Shown in pieces: positions 25,014 through 33,975 of a DNA stretch of 64,000 nucleotides. The stretch is taken from NCBI RefSeq assembly GCF_000023925.1, contig NC_013169.1, forward strand, positions 1,116,001 to 1,180,000, read 5' to 3'. The notes beneath the pieces are model-generated. The model made no database searches. It was given only the letters and a program-made list of their open reading frames with translations, and was not told the DNA's origin. The translations under genes and the position numbers were made by a program. This DNA is from Kytococcus sedentarius DSM 20547. Its GTDB lineage: Bacteria; Actinomycetota; Actinomycetes; Actinomycetales; Dermatophilaceae. How positions within the stretch are numbered: position 1 is the stretch's first letter; every line of letters begins with the position of its first letter.

Positions 25014-26024
25014 ATGAGCGCCACGGGTCTGTTGCGGGAGGTCGAGGGCTTTGCCGACCACCTGCTCCTCGAGCGTGGGAGGTCGCCCCACACCGTGCGG
25101 GCGTACACCGCGGACCTGACCGCTCTCGCCGAGCACCTGGAGGCAGCCGGGGCCACCGAGTGGCGCCAGGTGACCCTGAGCGACCTGCGCTCCTTCGCCG
25201 CCCGTCGTGCGGCCGCCGGCCTGGCGCGGTCGACCCTGGCGCGGGGGACGGCCTCCCAGCGCACCTTCTTCGGGTGGATGGTGGCCACCGAACGGCTGGT
25301 GGTCGACCCCTCCGCCCGTCTGGTGTCGCCTCGCGTCGAGAAGCGCCTGCCCGCCGTACTGCGGGCGGAACAGGCGGCCCAGCTGGTCGAGGGTGGGGGG
25401 ACCCGACCCGAGCCGAGGGCGACGGGTGGTGCAGGGGACCCCGGGGGCGACACCCAGACCGACACCGACACCGACACCGACGCGGCACCGGGAACCGAGG
25501 CCGACCCGGTCTCCCTCGCCACCGACCTGCGCGACCGGGCCGTGCTCGAGCTGCTCTACGCCACCGGCATCCGGGTGGGGGAGCTGGTGTCCCTGGACAC
25601 GGGCGCCGTCTCCCTGCAGGACCACACGGTGCGCGTCTGGGGCAAGGGCAGCAAGGAACGGGTGGTGCCCTTCGGCGTGCCGGCGCTCCGTGCCCTGGAG
25701 GAGTGGGTGCACCAGGGGCGCCCGGAGCTGCTGGGCGCTCGCAGCGGCGAGGCCCTGTTCCTGGGGGTGCGGGGTGGACGCATCGACCCCCGGGAGGTGC
25801 GGCGGGTGGTGCACCGCGCGGCCCAGCGGGTGGAGGGAGCAGCCGACATCGGGCCGCACGGCCTGCGGCACTCCGCGGCGACCCACATGGTCGACGCCGG
25901 GGCCGACATCCGCTCGGTGCAGGAGCTGCTGGGCCACGCCAGCCTGGCCACCACGCAGGTGTACACGCACGTCTCGGTCGAGCGGCTCCGCGAGGCCTTC
26001 GACCGGTCACACCCGCGGGCCTGA
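25014..26024 (+). CDS. xerC: Tyrosine recombinase XerC-type
   Basis: A 336-aa site-specific recombinase that, with XerD, resolves chromosome dimers at dif. An N-terminal SAM-like domain (RSPHTVRAYTADLTAL) precedes the catalytic domain with Arg187 (TGIRVGEL), Lys211/Lys214 (GKGSKER), His282-x-x-Arg285 (HGLRH), His308 (LLGHASL) and nucleophile Tyr317 (QVYTHV). Between the domains, residues about 126-166 form an unusual Gly/Asp/Thr-rich insertion containing TDTDTDTD from a GACACC repeat. ATG has no strong ribosome site; TGGACT ends seven bases upstream and may be a degenerate -10. Confidence 0.93.
   Translation: MSATGLLREVEGFADHLLLERGRSPHTVRAYTADLTALAEHLEAAGATEWRQVTLSDLRSFAARRAAAGLARSTLARGTASQRTFFGWMVATERLVVDPSARLVSPRVEKRLPAVLRAEQAAQLVEGGGTRPEPRATGGAGDPGGDTQTDTDTDTDAAPGTEADPVSLATDLRDRAVLELLYATGIRVGELVSLDTGAVSLQDHTVRVWGKGSKERVVPFGVPALRALEEWVHQGRPELLGARSGEALFLGVRGGRIDPREVRRVVHRAAQRVEGAADIGPHGLRHSAATHMVDAGADIRSVQELLGHASLATTQVYTHVSVERLREAFDRSHPRA
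25461..25481 (+). repeat. GACACC hexanucleotide repeat inside xerC
   Basis: Three exact GACACC units plus a further GAC, encoding a Thr-Asp run. It lies in the inter-domain insertion and may vary in length between strains. Confidence 0.75.
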
Positions 26025-26057
26025 TGCATCGGCAGCGCTCGTCCCGCGGCGTGGCCG

Positions 26058-26855
26058 TCAGCGCCGCCGGCGGCGTTCGTCCCGGGGCTTGAGCTCCGGT
26101 GCGAAGTCGGGGAGGAGGGTGGGGTCGACGTACTTCCGCGCGGACACCTTCGCCCCCCAGTGCAAGCAGGCCGGGAGGCAGTGCCCCGGGGCCAGCAGCC
26201 CGACGGGGGTGCCGGCGATCACCGGTGTGCCCATCGGCAAGCGCCCGGTCAGCGGCAGGTAGGTGGTGCGCAGCCGCGGCGTGTGCGTCACGGACAGGGA
26301 ACCCACCGAGTTGATCGTCCCGCTCCAGGAGATGAATCCCGGCCCGGCGGCGAACACCGGTTGGCCGGGCACGCCCTCGAGGTCCACCCCGCGGTGTCCC
26401 CGGCCCCATGCCTTCTTGGGCGGGTTGAAGGCACGGCGGAGCTTCACCGGCCACATCGGCCACTTGTAGTCCAGCGGGTTGAGGGCTGCGGTGGAGCTGC
26501 TCGGCATCGACCCGCGGGGGGCCGCGCCGTCGGCCGTCCCCGGCGCCGCCGGGGAGCCGGGGGCCTGACCCACGGCGGCTGCGAGGCCCCACGTGTGGGC
26601 CGCGTGCCGGGTGACGACGTCGAGCTGGACGCGGTGTTGCCAGGGCAGCCAGGCCGGGGGAGGGAGCTGTGTGCTGGCCCCGGCGTCCACGTGGGGGTCG
26701 GTCCCGCTCACGCGTGGCTCGGTCGCCGGGGTCGGGTCGCTCGCCGGGACGGGGTCAGGGGTCCCGGTGACCAGGAGGATCGCGGCCGTCATCGCGGCGC
26801 CGAGGCGGCGGAGGGCCCGGGAACGGGTCAGGAGGGGGTGCTCGAGGGGTGCCAT
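26058..26855 (-). CDS. Secreted M23-family metallopeptidase
   Basis: A 265-aa exported LytM-type protein, predicted to cut peptidoglycan cross-bridges or act as an amidase regulator. The N-terminus has Arg-rich residues and a hydrophobic stretch (LGAAMTAAILLVTGT), then a Pro/Ala/Ser-rich region and the M23 domain. His154 and Asp158 (GHRGVDLEG) and His232 (CLHWGA) are the zinc ligands; the first His of the usual HxH is Cys, a variation I recall in actinobacterial homologues near rpsB. ATG 26855 is chosen; a GTG at 26873 would add six residues. Convergent to xerC (33 bp) and divergent from rpsB. The C-terminus is a run of arginines. Confidence 0.87.
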   Translation of the reverse strand: MAPLEHPLLTRSRALRRLGAAMTAAILLVTGTPDPVPASDPTPATEPRVSGTDPHVDAGASTQLPPPAWLPWQHRVQLDVVTRHAAHTWGLAAAVGQAPGSPAAPGTADGAAPRGSMPSSSTAALNPLDYKWPMWPVKLRRAFNPPKKAWGRGHRGVDLEGVPGQPVFAAGPGFISWSGTINSVGSLSVTHTPRLRTTYLPLTGRLPMGTPVIAGTPVGLLAPGHCLPACLHWGAKVSARKYVDPTLLPDFAPELKPRDERRRRR

Positions 26856-26979
26856 GACCCGACCGTGGCCCACTGCCGTGCCCCACCGCCCGCGGCTGCC
26901 GGGGGTGCTGTGGACGGGGTGATGGTCAGTGCGCGGTGCCCACAGCCCGCCCCGGCAGTCAGCGGGCGCCAGAGTGGGC

Positions 26980-26985
26980 TAGACT
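26980..26985 (+). promoter_or_regulatory. -10 box TAGACT of the rpsB-tsf operon
   Basis: TAGACT within GTGGGCTAGACTTGACC resembles an extended -10 element. Initiation near 26991 would leave a leader of about 180 nt before rpsB. Confidence 0.55.
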
Positions 26986-27174
26986 TGACCGCACGTGTGA
27001 ACTGTCCGTCGCGACCACCAGTGGGTGGGACCGGTCGATGGTTCGCATGAATTCGCGCTCGGACCACTGACCGTGCGCCCCGTGGTCCCCACACCGCCCG
27101 CAGGGCAAGGAGGGGTGGGGTGCGCCGTCCGAGCCAGGAGACAACTGCACCCCATCAGAAAGCGAGACCACGGC
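26986..27174 (+). promoter_or_regulatory. rpsB 5' leader, possible autoregulatory RNA
   Basis: This holds no open frame that I can support. Between the M23 start and rpsB the gap exceeds 300 bp. GGACCAC (27061-27067) and GTGGTCC (27082-27088) can pair over 7 bp, followed by a GC-rich segment. Ribosomal protein S2 often controls its own operon through the leader; here this is inference from leader length and pairing. Confidence 0.35.
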
Positions 27175-28107
27175 ATGGCCGTCGTCACCATGCGCCAGCT
27201 CCTCGAGAGCGGCGTCCACTTCGGACACCAGACCCGTCGCTGGAACCCCAAGATGAAGCGCTTCATCATGACCGAGCGCAATGGCATCTACATCATCGAC
27301 CTCCAGCAGTCGCTGACCTACCTGAACGAGGCCCACGAGTTCGTCAAGCAGACCGTGGCCCACGGTGGCTCGGTGCTGTTCGTCGGTACCAAGAAGCAGG
27401 CTCAGGAGACCATCGCCGAGCAGGCGACGCGCGTCGGCATGCCCTACGTGAACCACCGTTGGCTGGGCGGCATGCTCACGAACTTCCAGACCGTGCACAA
27501 GCGTCTGGAGCGCCTCAAGGAGCTCGAGACCATCGACTTCGAGGACGTGGCCAACTCGGGCCGCACCAAGAAGGAGCTGCTGGTCCTCAAGCGCGAGCTG
27601 GACAAGCTCGACCGCACCCTGGGCGGCATTCGCGACATGTCCCGCACCCCCTCCGCCGTGTGGGTCGTGGACACCAAGAAGGAGCACCTGGCCGTCACCG
27701 AGGCACGCAAGCTGCGCATCCCGGTCATCGCCATCCTGGACACGAACTGCGACCCTGACGAGGTCGACTACGCGGTCCCGGGCAACGACGACGCCATCCG
27801 TTCGGTGTCGCTGCTGACGCGCATCATCGCCGACGCCGCTGCCGAGGGCCTGATGGCCCGCTCGGGTGGCGGCAACGCCGCCGCCGAGGAGCCGATGGCC
27901 GAGTGGGAGCGCGAGCTGCTGGCCGGTCAGGCCCAGGAGTCCTCCGCCGCCGAGGCCGCTGCCGCCCCCGCGGGCACCGTCGAGGCCGGTCAGCCGACCG
28001 AGCAGGCCGACACCCCGGCCGCCGCGACCGAGGGTGCCACCGGCGCCCCCGAGGCCACCGAGGGTGCGGCCACCGAGGGCGAGTCCACCGACTCCACCCA
28101 GGCCTGA
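27175..28107 (+). CDS. rpsB: 30S ribosomal protein uS2, with long C-terminal tail
   Basis: uS2 completes the 30S platform and is needed for S1 binding. [53 protein letters not shown] and [12 protein letters not shown] are canonical. The protein is 310 aa against about 240-260; residues beyond about 235 form an Ala/Glu/Thr/Gly-rich acidic tail, resembling the tail of S16 in the same window. The ATG at 27175 is fixed by homology. It is first in rpsB-tsf. Confidence 0.97.
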   Translation: MAVVTMRQLLESGVHFGHQTRRWNPKMKRFIMTERNGIYIIDLQQSLTYLNEAHEFVKQTVAHGGSVLFVGTKKQAQETIAEQATRVGMPYVNHRWLGGMLTNFQTVHKRLERLKELETIDFEDVANSGRTKKELLVLKRELDKLDRTLGGIRDMSRTPSAVWVVDTKKEHLAVTEARKLRIPVIAILDTNCDPDEVDYAVPGNDDAIRSVSLLTRIIADAAAEGLMARSGGGNAAAEEPMAEWERELLAGQAQESSAAEAAAAPAGTVEAGQPTEQADTPAAATEGATGAPEATEGAATEGESTDSTQA

Positions 28108-28159
28108 GCCACCCCACCTGACCGCTGATCCACCAATCTCCAGAGGAGAACCGAGGTTC

Positions 28160-29008
28160 ATGGCGAACTACACCGCTGCTGACATCAAGGCCCTGCGCGA
28201 GCAGACCGGCGCCGGCATGCTGGACGTGAAGAAGGCGCTCGACGAGTCGAACGGCGACATCGAGGCCGCCAAGGAGGCCCTGCGCATCAAGGGCCTGAAG
28301 GGCGTGACCAAGCGTGAGGGCCGTTCGGCCTCCAACGGCTTGGTCGCCGCGCAGACCGCCGACGGTGCGGGCACCCTGCTCGAGATCAACTGCGAGACCG
28401 ACTTCGTCGCCAAGGGCGACAAGTTCATCGCACTGGCCGACAAGGTGCTGGCCCACGCCGCCGAGCAGGGGCTCGACAGCGCCGACGCGCTGCGCGCCTC
28501 CACCCTGGACGGCCAGACCGTGCAGGAGCTGCTGGACTCCTCGAACGCCGAGATCGGCGAGAAGATCGAGGTCCGCAACCTGGCGCGCCTGACCGCCCCC
28601 GAGGGCGGCCAGGTCGTGGCCTACCTGCACAAGACCTCCCCGGACCTGCCGGCGCAGATCGGCGTGCTGGTGGCCACCACCGGCACCGACGAGCAGTTCG
28701 GTCGCGACGTGGCCATGCACGCGGCTGCGTTCTCGCCGTCCGTGCTGACCCGTGACGAGATCGACGCCGAGGTCGTGGAGAACGAGCGTCGCGTCGCCGA
28801 GGCCACGGCCAAGGAGGAGGGCAAGCCCGAGCAGGCCCTGCCCAAGATCATCGAGGGCCGCGTGAACGCGTACTTCAAGGACAACGTGCTGCTCGACCAG
28901 CCGTTCGCCAAGGACCCCAAGAAGTCCGTGGCGAAGGTGGCCGAGGAGGCCGGGGCCGAGGTCACCGGCTTCGCGCGCTTCAAGGTCGGTTCCGACCTGC
29001 AGGGCTGA
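28160..29008 (+). CDS. tsf: Elongation factor Ts
   Basis: EF-Ts is the nucleotide exchange factor for EF-Tu. The 282-aa protein has the UBA-like N-terminal module (MANYTAADIKALREQTGAGMLDVKKAL), the conserved EINCETDFVAKGD contact loop and a two-part core ending in GFARFKVGSD. AGGAGAA lies about 11 bp upstream of ATG. It is 52 bp after rpsB and followed by a strong terminator. Confidence 0.97.
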   Translation: MANYTAADIKALREQTGAGMLDVKKALDESNGDIEAAKEALRIKGLKGVTKREGRSASNGLVAAQTADGAGTLLEINCETDFVAKGDKFIALADKVLAHAAEQGLDSADALRASTLDGQTVQELLDSSNAEIGEKIEVRNLARLTAPEGGQVVAYLHKTSPDLPAQIGVLVATTGTDEQFGRDVAMHAAAFSPSVLTRDEIDAEVVENERRVAEATAKEEGKPEQALPKIIEGRVNAYFKDNVLLDQPFAKDPKKSVAKVAEEAGAEVTGFARFKVGSDLQG

Positions 29009-29031
29009 GTCCCCGCGCTCGAGCCTGCACC

Positions 29032-29070
29032 ACGGGGCACGGTCCACCCACCGGGTGGGCCGTGCCCCGT
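29032..29070 (+). terminator. 18-bp hairpin terminator after tsf
   Basis: Arms 29032-29049 and 29053-29070 pair over 18 bp with one wobble and a 3-nt loop. It closes the rpsB-tsf operon before pyrH. Confidence 0.85.
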
Positions 29071-29140
29071 TCGCGTGCCCCGGTGTGCAAGGATCGTCCG
29101 GGCCGCTCGGCCCCCGAACGAACGTCCCCAGGAGGCGCCG

Positions 29141-29878
29141 ATGAGCACGACCACAGAGCAGAGCAGCGCGACACCGCGCCGGGTGCTGTTGAAGATGTCC
29201 GGAGAGGTCTTCGGCGGTGGCTCCGTCGGGGTGGACCCGGACGTCGTCAAGGGCATCGCCGCGCAGATCGCCGGCGCGGTCCGGGGAGGTGTGCAGGTCG
29301 CCGTCGTGGTCGGGGGAGGGAACTTCTTCCGCGGCGCCGAGCTGCAGACCAAGGGCATGGAGCGCACGCGGGCGGACTACATGGGCATGCTGGGCACGGT
29401 CATGAACTGCCTCGCCCTGCAGAACTTCCTCGAGTCCGAGGGAATCGACACCCGGGTGCAGAGCGCCATCGAGATGACGCAGGTGGCCGAGCCGTACATC
29501 CCGCGCCGCGCCATCCGCCACCTCGAGAAGGGGCGCGTGGTCATCTTCGGTGCGGGCGCGGGCATGCCCTTCTTCACCACCGACACCGTCGCCGCCCAGC
29601 GAGCGCTGGAGATCAAGTGCGACGAGGTGCTCATGAGCAAGTCGGGCGTGGACGGCGTCTACAGCGCGGACCCCAAGACCGACCCCACAGCCGAGCGCTA
29701 CGAGCGCCTCACCTTCTCGGAGGCCCTGTCCAAGCAGCTCCGCATCGCCGATGCGGCCGCCTTCTCCCTGTGCATGGAGAACAAGCTGCCGATGATGGTC
29801 TTCGGCATGCAGGGCGAGGGCGCCATCGAGCAGGCACTGCGCGGTGAGAGAATCGGCACCATCGTCACCGCCGACTGA
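29141..29878 (+). CDS. pyrH: Uridylate kinase
   Basis: UMP kinase makes UDP in pyrimidine synthesis and is allosterically controlled by GTP/UTP. The 245-aa amino-acid-kinase-fold protein has [51 protein letters not shown] and [18 protein letters not shown] with AGGAGG at 29130-29135. Upstream in-frame codons overlap the tsf terminator and are discarded. It is paired with frr 63 bp downstream. Confidence 0.97.
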   Translation: MSTTTEQSSATPRRVLLKMSGEVFGGGSVGVDPDVVKGIAAQIAGAVRGGVQVAVVVGGGNFFRGAELQTKGMERTRADYMGMLGTVMNCLALQNFLESEGIDTRVQSAIEMTQVAEPYIPRRAIRHLEKGRVVIFGAGAGMPFFTTDTVAAQRALEIKCDEVLMSKSGVDGVYSADPKTDPTAERYERLTFSEALSKQLRIADAAAFSLCMENKLPMMVFGMQGEGAIEQALRGERIGTIVTAD

Positions 29879-29941
29879 GCGACCCCGCTCGGCACGACCC
29901 GGCACGACACCACCAGAGACACCACGACACAGGAGACGCGC

Positions 29942-30502
29942 ATGACCGTCAAGGACGCGCTGGCCGAGGCCCAGCAGAAGATGGACAAGGCCATCGAGGT
30001 CGCCCACGAGGACATGGCGGACATCCGCACCGGCCGTGCCCACGCCGGCATGTTCTCCAAGATCATGGTCGACTACTACGGCGCCCCGACCCCGCTGCAG
30101 CAGCTGGCCTCCTTCCAGGTGCCCGAGGCCCGCACGATCCTGGTGCAGCCCTTCGACAAGTCGGCCATGAGCGCCATCGAGAAGGCCCTGCGCGAGTCCG
30201 ACCTCGGGGTCAACCCGTCGAACGACGGCAACCAGATCCGTTGCGTGCTGCCGGCCCTCACCGAGGAGCGCCGCAAGGAGTACATCAAGCTCGCCAAGGG
30301 CAAGGGCGAGGACGCCCGCGTCTCGCTGCGCAACATCCGCCGTGCCGCCAAGGAGCACATCGACAAGCTGGTCAAGGACGGCGAGATCGGTGAGGACGAG
30401 GGCGCGCGTGGTGAGAAGGAGCTCGAGGCCCTCACCAAGAAGCACACCGACCAGGTGGAGACCATCCTGAAGGCCAAGGAGACCGAGCTGCTCGAGGTCT
30501 GA
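29942..30502 (+). CDS. frr: Ribosome recycling factor
   Basis: RRF splits post-termination ribosomes with EF-G. The 186-aa protein shows the long-helix layout with MDKAIEVAHEDMADIRTGRA, PEARTILVQPFDKSAM, GNQIRCVLPALTEERRKEYI and RVSLRNIRRAAKEHIDKL. CAGGAG precedes ATG. In the pyrH-frr-cdsA order typical of actinobacteria. Confidence 0.97.
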   Translation: MTVKDALAEAQQKMDKAIEVAHEDMADIRTGRAHAGMFSKIMVDYYGAPTPLQQLASFQVPEARTILVQPFDKSAMSAIEKALRESDLGVNPSNDGNQIRCVLPALTEERRKEYIKLAKGKGEDARVSLRNIRRAAKEHIDKLVKDGEIGEDEGARGEKELEALTKKHTDQVETILKAKETELLEV

Positions 30503-30524
30503 CCTCCGGCTCGCCCACGCCTCC

Positions 30525-31400
30525 GTGACCACCCCCGCCCCGCGCGCGGGCCGCAACCTGCCCGCGGCCATCGCGGTCGCCGTCGCCCTCGCGTCGTTGA
30601 TCATCCTCTCCCTGGTGATCCGGCGCGAGGGTTTCGTGCTGCTCGCGGGCGCCGCGGGGGCCGTGGCCGCGTGGGAGCTGATGAACGCCCTCAAGAACCG
30701 TCCCGGCGGCATCCGGGTGCCCGTGGTGCCCACCGTCATCGGGCCGATGGTGATCGTCTGGGCCACTTGGTTCGCCGGCGGTTCCGGGGCGGCCCTGGCC
30801 GCGGTCGGCATGCTCGTGCTGCAGGTGGTGTGGCGGGCCTACCGGCCCCAGCGCGATGACGTGGAGGACCCCCACCACGCAGCGCCCACCGGCCTGCCGC
30901 GGGCGCTGGCGGACGTCACCGGCGCCGCACTGATCACCGGCTACGTGGGCGTGCTCGCCGCGTGCGCCGTGCTCCTGGTGGCGCCCGAGGACGGCGTGAT
31001 GCGGGTGATCGCCCTGGTGCTCATGGTCGCCTGCTCGGACATCGGTGGGTACGCCACGGGCGTCTTCCTGGGGCGCCGGCCGATGGCGCCGAACCTCAGC
31101 CCGAAGAAGTCCTGGGAGGGTTTCGCCGGCTCGGTCGCCCTGGCCGCGCTGGGTGGCGTGGCCTCCATGGCCTGGCTCGTCGACGGGCCGCTCTGGGTGG
31201 GTGTCCCGCTGGGGATCGCGGTGGCCCTGGCCTCCACCGTCGGCGACTTCGCCGAGTCGGCCCTCAAGCGGGACCTGGGCATCAAGGACATGAGTGACCT
31301 GCTGCCCGGTCACGGCGGCATCATGGACCGGCTCGACTCGCTGCTGGTGGCCGCTCCGGTGGCCTGGGCGATCCTGGCCGCGACCGTCCCTGCGCCCTGA
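30525..31400 (+). CDS. cdsA: Phosphatidate cytidylyltransferase
   Basis: CdsA makes CDP-diacylglycerol from phosphatidate and CTP, the branch point to all phospholipids. The 291-aa protein has about eight membrane helices and the complete C-terminal signature with SALKRDLGIKD and LLPGHGGIMDRLDS. GTG start 23 bp after frr; in-frame support begins at MTTPAP. The cytoplasmic loop holds CSDIGGYATGVFLGRRP. Confidence 0.95.
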   Translation: MTTPAPRAGRNLPAAIAVAVALASLIILSLVIRREGFVLLAGAAGAVAAWELMNALKNRPGGIRVPVVPTVIGPMVIVWATWFAGGSGAALAAVGMLVLQVVWRAYRPQRDDVEDPHHAAPTGLPRALADVTGAALITGYVGVLAACAVLLVAPEDGVMRVIALVLMVACSDIGGYATGVFLGRRPMAPNLSPKKSWEGFAGSVALAALGGVASMAWLVDGPLWVGVPLGIAVALASTVGDFAESALKRDLGIKDMSDLLPGHGGIMDRLDSLLVAAPVAWAILAATVPAP

Positions 31401-31415
31401 GTGACGGGGGAGTGG

Positions 31416-31421
31416 GACAAT
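31416..31421 (+). promoter_or_regulatory. -10 box GACAAT of rlmN (leaderless)
   Basis: GACAAT ends seven bases before ATG 31429. The hexamer overlaps the alternative ATG at 31420, which argues for the later start. Confidence 0.5.
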
Positions 31422-31428
31422 GGGCAGG

Positions 31429-32709
31429 ATGACTGACCTGCCGCAGCCCACCACCACGGCGCCCCGCCCGGGCGAACTGACCTTTGCCGCGCCCCGCCGC
31501 GGCAAGCCGCCGCAGCACCTGGCCGACCTCGACCCGGCCGGGCGCAAGCAGGCTGTGACCGATGCGGGGTGGCCGGCCTTCCGCGCCAACCAGCTCTCCA
31601 AGCACTACTTCGAGCGGTACACCGACGAGCCCGCCGCCATGACCGACCTGCCCAAGGCCGGCCGCGAGGAGATGGTCCGCGGTCTGATGCCGCAGCTCCT
31701 CACCCCGGTGAGCGTGATGCGCGCCGACGACGGCGCCACCGTCAAGACCCTGTGGCGCCTCCACGACGGGGCGCTGGTGGAGTCGGTGCTGATGCGCTAC
31801 CCCAACCGGGTGACGCTCTGCCTGTCCAGCCAGGCGGGGTGCGGCATGAACTGCCCGTTCTGCGCCACCGGGCAGCAGGGCCTGACGCGCAACCTCTCGA
31901 CCGCCGAGATCGTCGGTCAGCTGGTGGCTGCGAACCGCATGCTCAACGATCCCGAGGCCCCCGGGCTGGCACCGCCGCCGGCGCTGGCCGAGGGTCAGGT
32001 GGAGCTGGGCGAGAACGACGCCGACCCGTCCCTCGACGCCGGCGCCGACGAGGTGGAGGACGCGTCCCTGGACACCCCGCTGGCCGCCGGCGGCCCGCAC
32101 CGCGTGCACAACGTGGTGTTCATGGGCATGGGGGAGGCCCTGGCCAACTACCGCAAGGCCGTCGATGCGGTGCGCCGCATGGTGGACCCGGCGCCGGCCG
32201 GCCTCGGCATGAGCGCCCGCGGCATCACCATGAGCACCGTCGGCCTGGTCCCCGCCATCGACAAGTTCGCCGCCGAGGGAGTGGCCGCCACGCTCGCGCT
32301 GAGCCTCCACGCCCCCGACGACGAGCTCCGCGACGAGCTGGTGCCCATCAACAAGCGGTGGAAGGTCGACGAGGCGCTGGACGCCGCCTACCGCTACTTC
32401 GAGACCACGGGCCGGCGCGTCAGCATCGAGTACGCGCTGATCCGGGACATGAACGACCAGGCCTGGCGGGCGGACCTGCTGGCCGAGAAGCTCAACGCCC
32501 GCGGCCGCGGGTGGGTGCACGTCAACCCCATCCCGCTGAACCCGACGCCCGGGTCCAAGTGGACCGCCTCCCGCCCGGGGGTGGAGCAGCAGTTCGTCGA
32601 GCGGCTGCGGGCGGGCGGCATCCCGACCACCGTCCGCGACACGCGCGGCTCGGACATCGACGGCGCCTGCGGTCAGCTCGCCGCGGCCCCGGAGGGCACG
32701 CTGGCCTGA
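31429..32709 (+). CDS. rlmN: 23S rRNA A2503/tRNA A37 C2-methyltransferase RlmN
   Basis: A radical-SAM dual-specificity methyltransferase. The cluster Cys residues are Cys138, Cys142 and Cys145 ([11 protein letters not shown]). [39 protein letters not shown] and HVNPIPLNP are canonical, and Cys414 in GACGQL is the mechanistic Cys. At 426 aa it is longer than usual because of an acidic insertion of about 40 residues (about 176-215) before the MGMGE motif. Start chosen by the leaderless box; ATG 31420 would add three residues. Confidence 0.95.
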   Translation: MTDLPQPTTTAPRPGELTFAAPRRGKPPQHLADLDPAGRKQAVTDAGWPAFRANQLSKHYFERYTDEPAAMTDLPKAGREEMVRGLMPQLLTPVSVMRADDGATVKTLWRLHDGALVESVLMRYPNRVTLCLSSQAGCGMNCPFCATGQQGLTRNLSTAEIVGQLVAANRMLNDPEAPGLAPPPALAEGQVELGENDADPSLDAGADEVEDASLDTPLAAGGPHRVHNVVFMGMGEALANYRKAVDAVRRMVDPAPAGLGMSARGITMSTVGLVPAIDKFAAEGVAATLALSLHAPDDELRDELVPINKRWKVDEALDAAYRYFETTGRRVSIEYALIRDMNDQAWRADLLAEKLNARGRGWVHVNPIPLNPTPGSKWTASRPGVEQQFVERLRAGGIPTTVRDTRGSDIDGACGQLAAAPEGTLA

Positions 32710-32719
32710 GCGCGTGCCC

Positions 32720-32751
32720 GCCGGCCTGGGCCCCTGGGGGCTCAGGCCGGC
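32720..32751. terminator. Bidirectional hairpin between rlmN and the LOG-family gene
   Basis: Arms 32720-32734 and 32737-32751 pair over about 14 bp with one wobble. It includes the stop codon of the reverse-strand gene and lies 11 bp after rlmN, serving both convergent genes. Confidence 0.75.
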
Positions 32752-33914
32752 CCGATGAGCTCTGCGGCCTCCTCGACGGAGTCCACCAGGTGCAGCACGG
32801 TCCCCATGTCGCGGTCGGCGCCCAGGGCCTGCAGCAGCGGCCACGCCGGCAGCCTGTGGGTCCAGTGCTCGCGGCCCACGAGCACCAGGGCCCCGAGCTC
32901 GCTGCCGGGGGTGGCGTAGTACAGCCGGGTGGCCACCTGGAAGATCTCCTGCACCGTGCCCGCGGCGCCGGGCAGCACCACCAGGCCCGCGGTCGACTGC
33001 GCCAGCAGCACGTCCTCGCGCAGGGCGTTGCTGAACATCTTGGCGACCAACTGGCCGAAGACGTTCGGCGGCTCGTGGCCGTAGAACCAGGTCGGGATGC
33101 CCACGCTGCGCAGGTCGGCCGGCTCGTCCCACTCGGCGCGGGCGGCGAAACCGGCCCGCGCCCAGGCCTCGACGTCCTCGAACGAGGGCACCTCGCCCAC
33201 CACCTCGAGCGCCCGCGCGAGGGCCCCGGCGGTGGGGGCCAGGGCGCCGAGGTTCGCGGCCTCCATCGCGCCGGGCCCACCGCCGGTGAGCACGACGTGC
33301 CCGGCCTGCGCCAGGGTGTGGCCCAGCCCGGCGGCGGCGGCGAAGTTCGCCGTGCCGCGGGCCAGGGAGTGCCCGCCCATCACCCCGACCACGCTGCGGC
33401 CGGCCAGCGGGTCGATGAGGGCGTCCACCATCGAGTCGTCGTGGATGGCGCGCAGCAGTGAGACGTAGGCGTCGCCCTCGAGCCGCTCGTTGCGGAACCA
33501 GGCGTACGCCCGCGCGTCGGGGGTCTGCTCGTACCCGCGGTCCAGGCCGGCGAACAGCTCGCCGGCCGTGTAGGCGTGGCCGCGATAGGGCGCCACGGGG
33601 GCGTCGGGGATCGCCGGGAACAGGGTCGCGCCGGCGGCCAGCAGGTGGTCGCGCAGTGGGGCGGGGACCTGCCCGCCGAAGAGCACCAGACCCCGCAGGG
33701 CGGGCAGGGGCAGGGCCAGGAGCCGGGCGGCGAAGGGACGCAGGTCCAGGTCCTCCAGGGCCACCCGGTAGAGGGTGCGGAGCCCGTCCTCCACCTGTGC
33801 CAGCAGGGCGTCGAGCTCCTCGCCGGTGGCCACCTCCTGGCCGCAGGTGTGGGCGTGGACGCGGTGGCCGGCCAGGGGGATCGCGGGCGTCTGGTGCGGG
33901 GGTTCGGGCGTCAC
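32742..33914 (-). CDS. LOG/TIGR00730-like Rossmann-fold protein
   Basis: A 390-aa protein whose C-terminal two-thirds is a LOG (lysine decarboxylase-like) Rossmann domain: GVMGGHSLARGT, VLTGGGPGAMEAANLGA and VVLPGAAGTVQEIFQ. Small LOG proteins are nucleotide 5'-monophosphate phosphoribohydrolases (cytokinin activation in plants and some actinobacteria). This one is longer, with an N-terminal region of about 140 residues that I do not recognise, and PGAAGT replaces the usual PGGxGT, so activity is uncertain. GTG 33914 is chosen because TACCGT on the reverse strand ends six bases upstream; longer frames run into pta. Divergent from pta. Confidence 0.8.
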   Translation of the reverse strand: MTPEPPHQTPAIPLAGHRVHAHTCGQEVATGEELDALLAQVEDGLRTLYRVALEDLDLRPFAARLLALPLPALRGLVLFGGQVPAPLRDHLLAAGATLFPAIPDAPVAPYRGHAYTAGELFAGLDRGYEQTPDARAYAWFRNERLEGDAYVSLLRAIHDDSMVDALIDPLAGRSVVGVMGGHSLARGTANFAAAAGLGHTLAQAGHVVLTGGGPGAMEAANLGALAPTAGALARALEVVGEVPSFEDVEAWARAGFAARAEWDEPADLRSVGIPTWFYGHEPPNVFGQLVAKMFSNALREDVLLAQSTAGLVVLPGAAGTVQEIFQVATRLYYATPGSELGALVLVGREHWTHRLPAWPLLQALGADRDMGTVLHLVDSVEEAAELIGPA

Positions 33915-33920
33915 CCCCAC

Positions 33921-33926
33921 ACGGTA
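33921..33926 (-). promoter_or_regulatory. -10 box TACCGT of the LOG-family gene (leaderless)
   Basis: TANNNT on the reverse strand, six bases before GTG 33914. It shares a 61-bp intergenic region with the divergent pta promoter. Confidence 0.5.
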
Positions 33927-33962
33927 TCCCCGGCTGCCCGCACCCTGCGGCGTCCGGGCTGG

Positions 33963-33968
33963 CACAGT
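33963..33968 (+). promoter_or_regulatory. Candidate -10 box CACAGT of pta (leaderless)
   Basis: xANNNT hexamer ending seven bases before the pta ATG; no ribosome site is visible there. Confidence 0.4.
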
Positions 33969-33975
33969 TGCCCCC

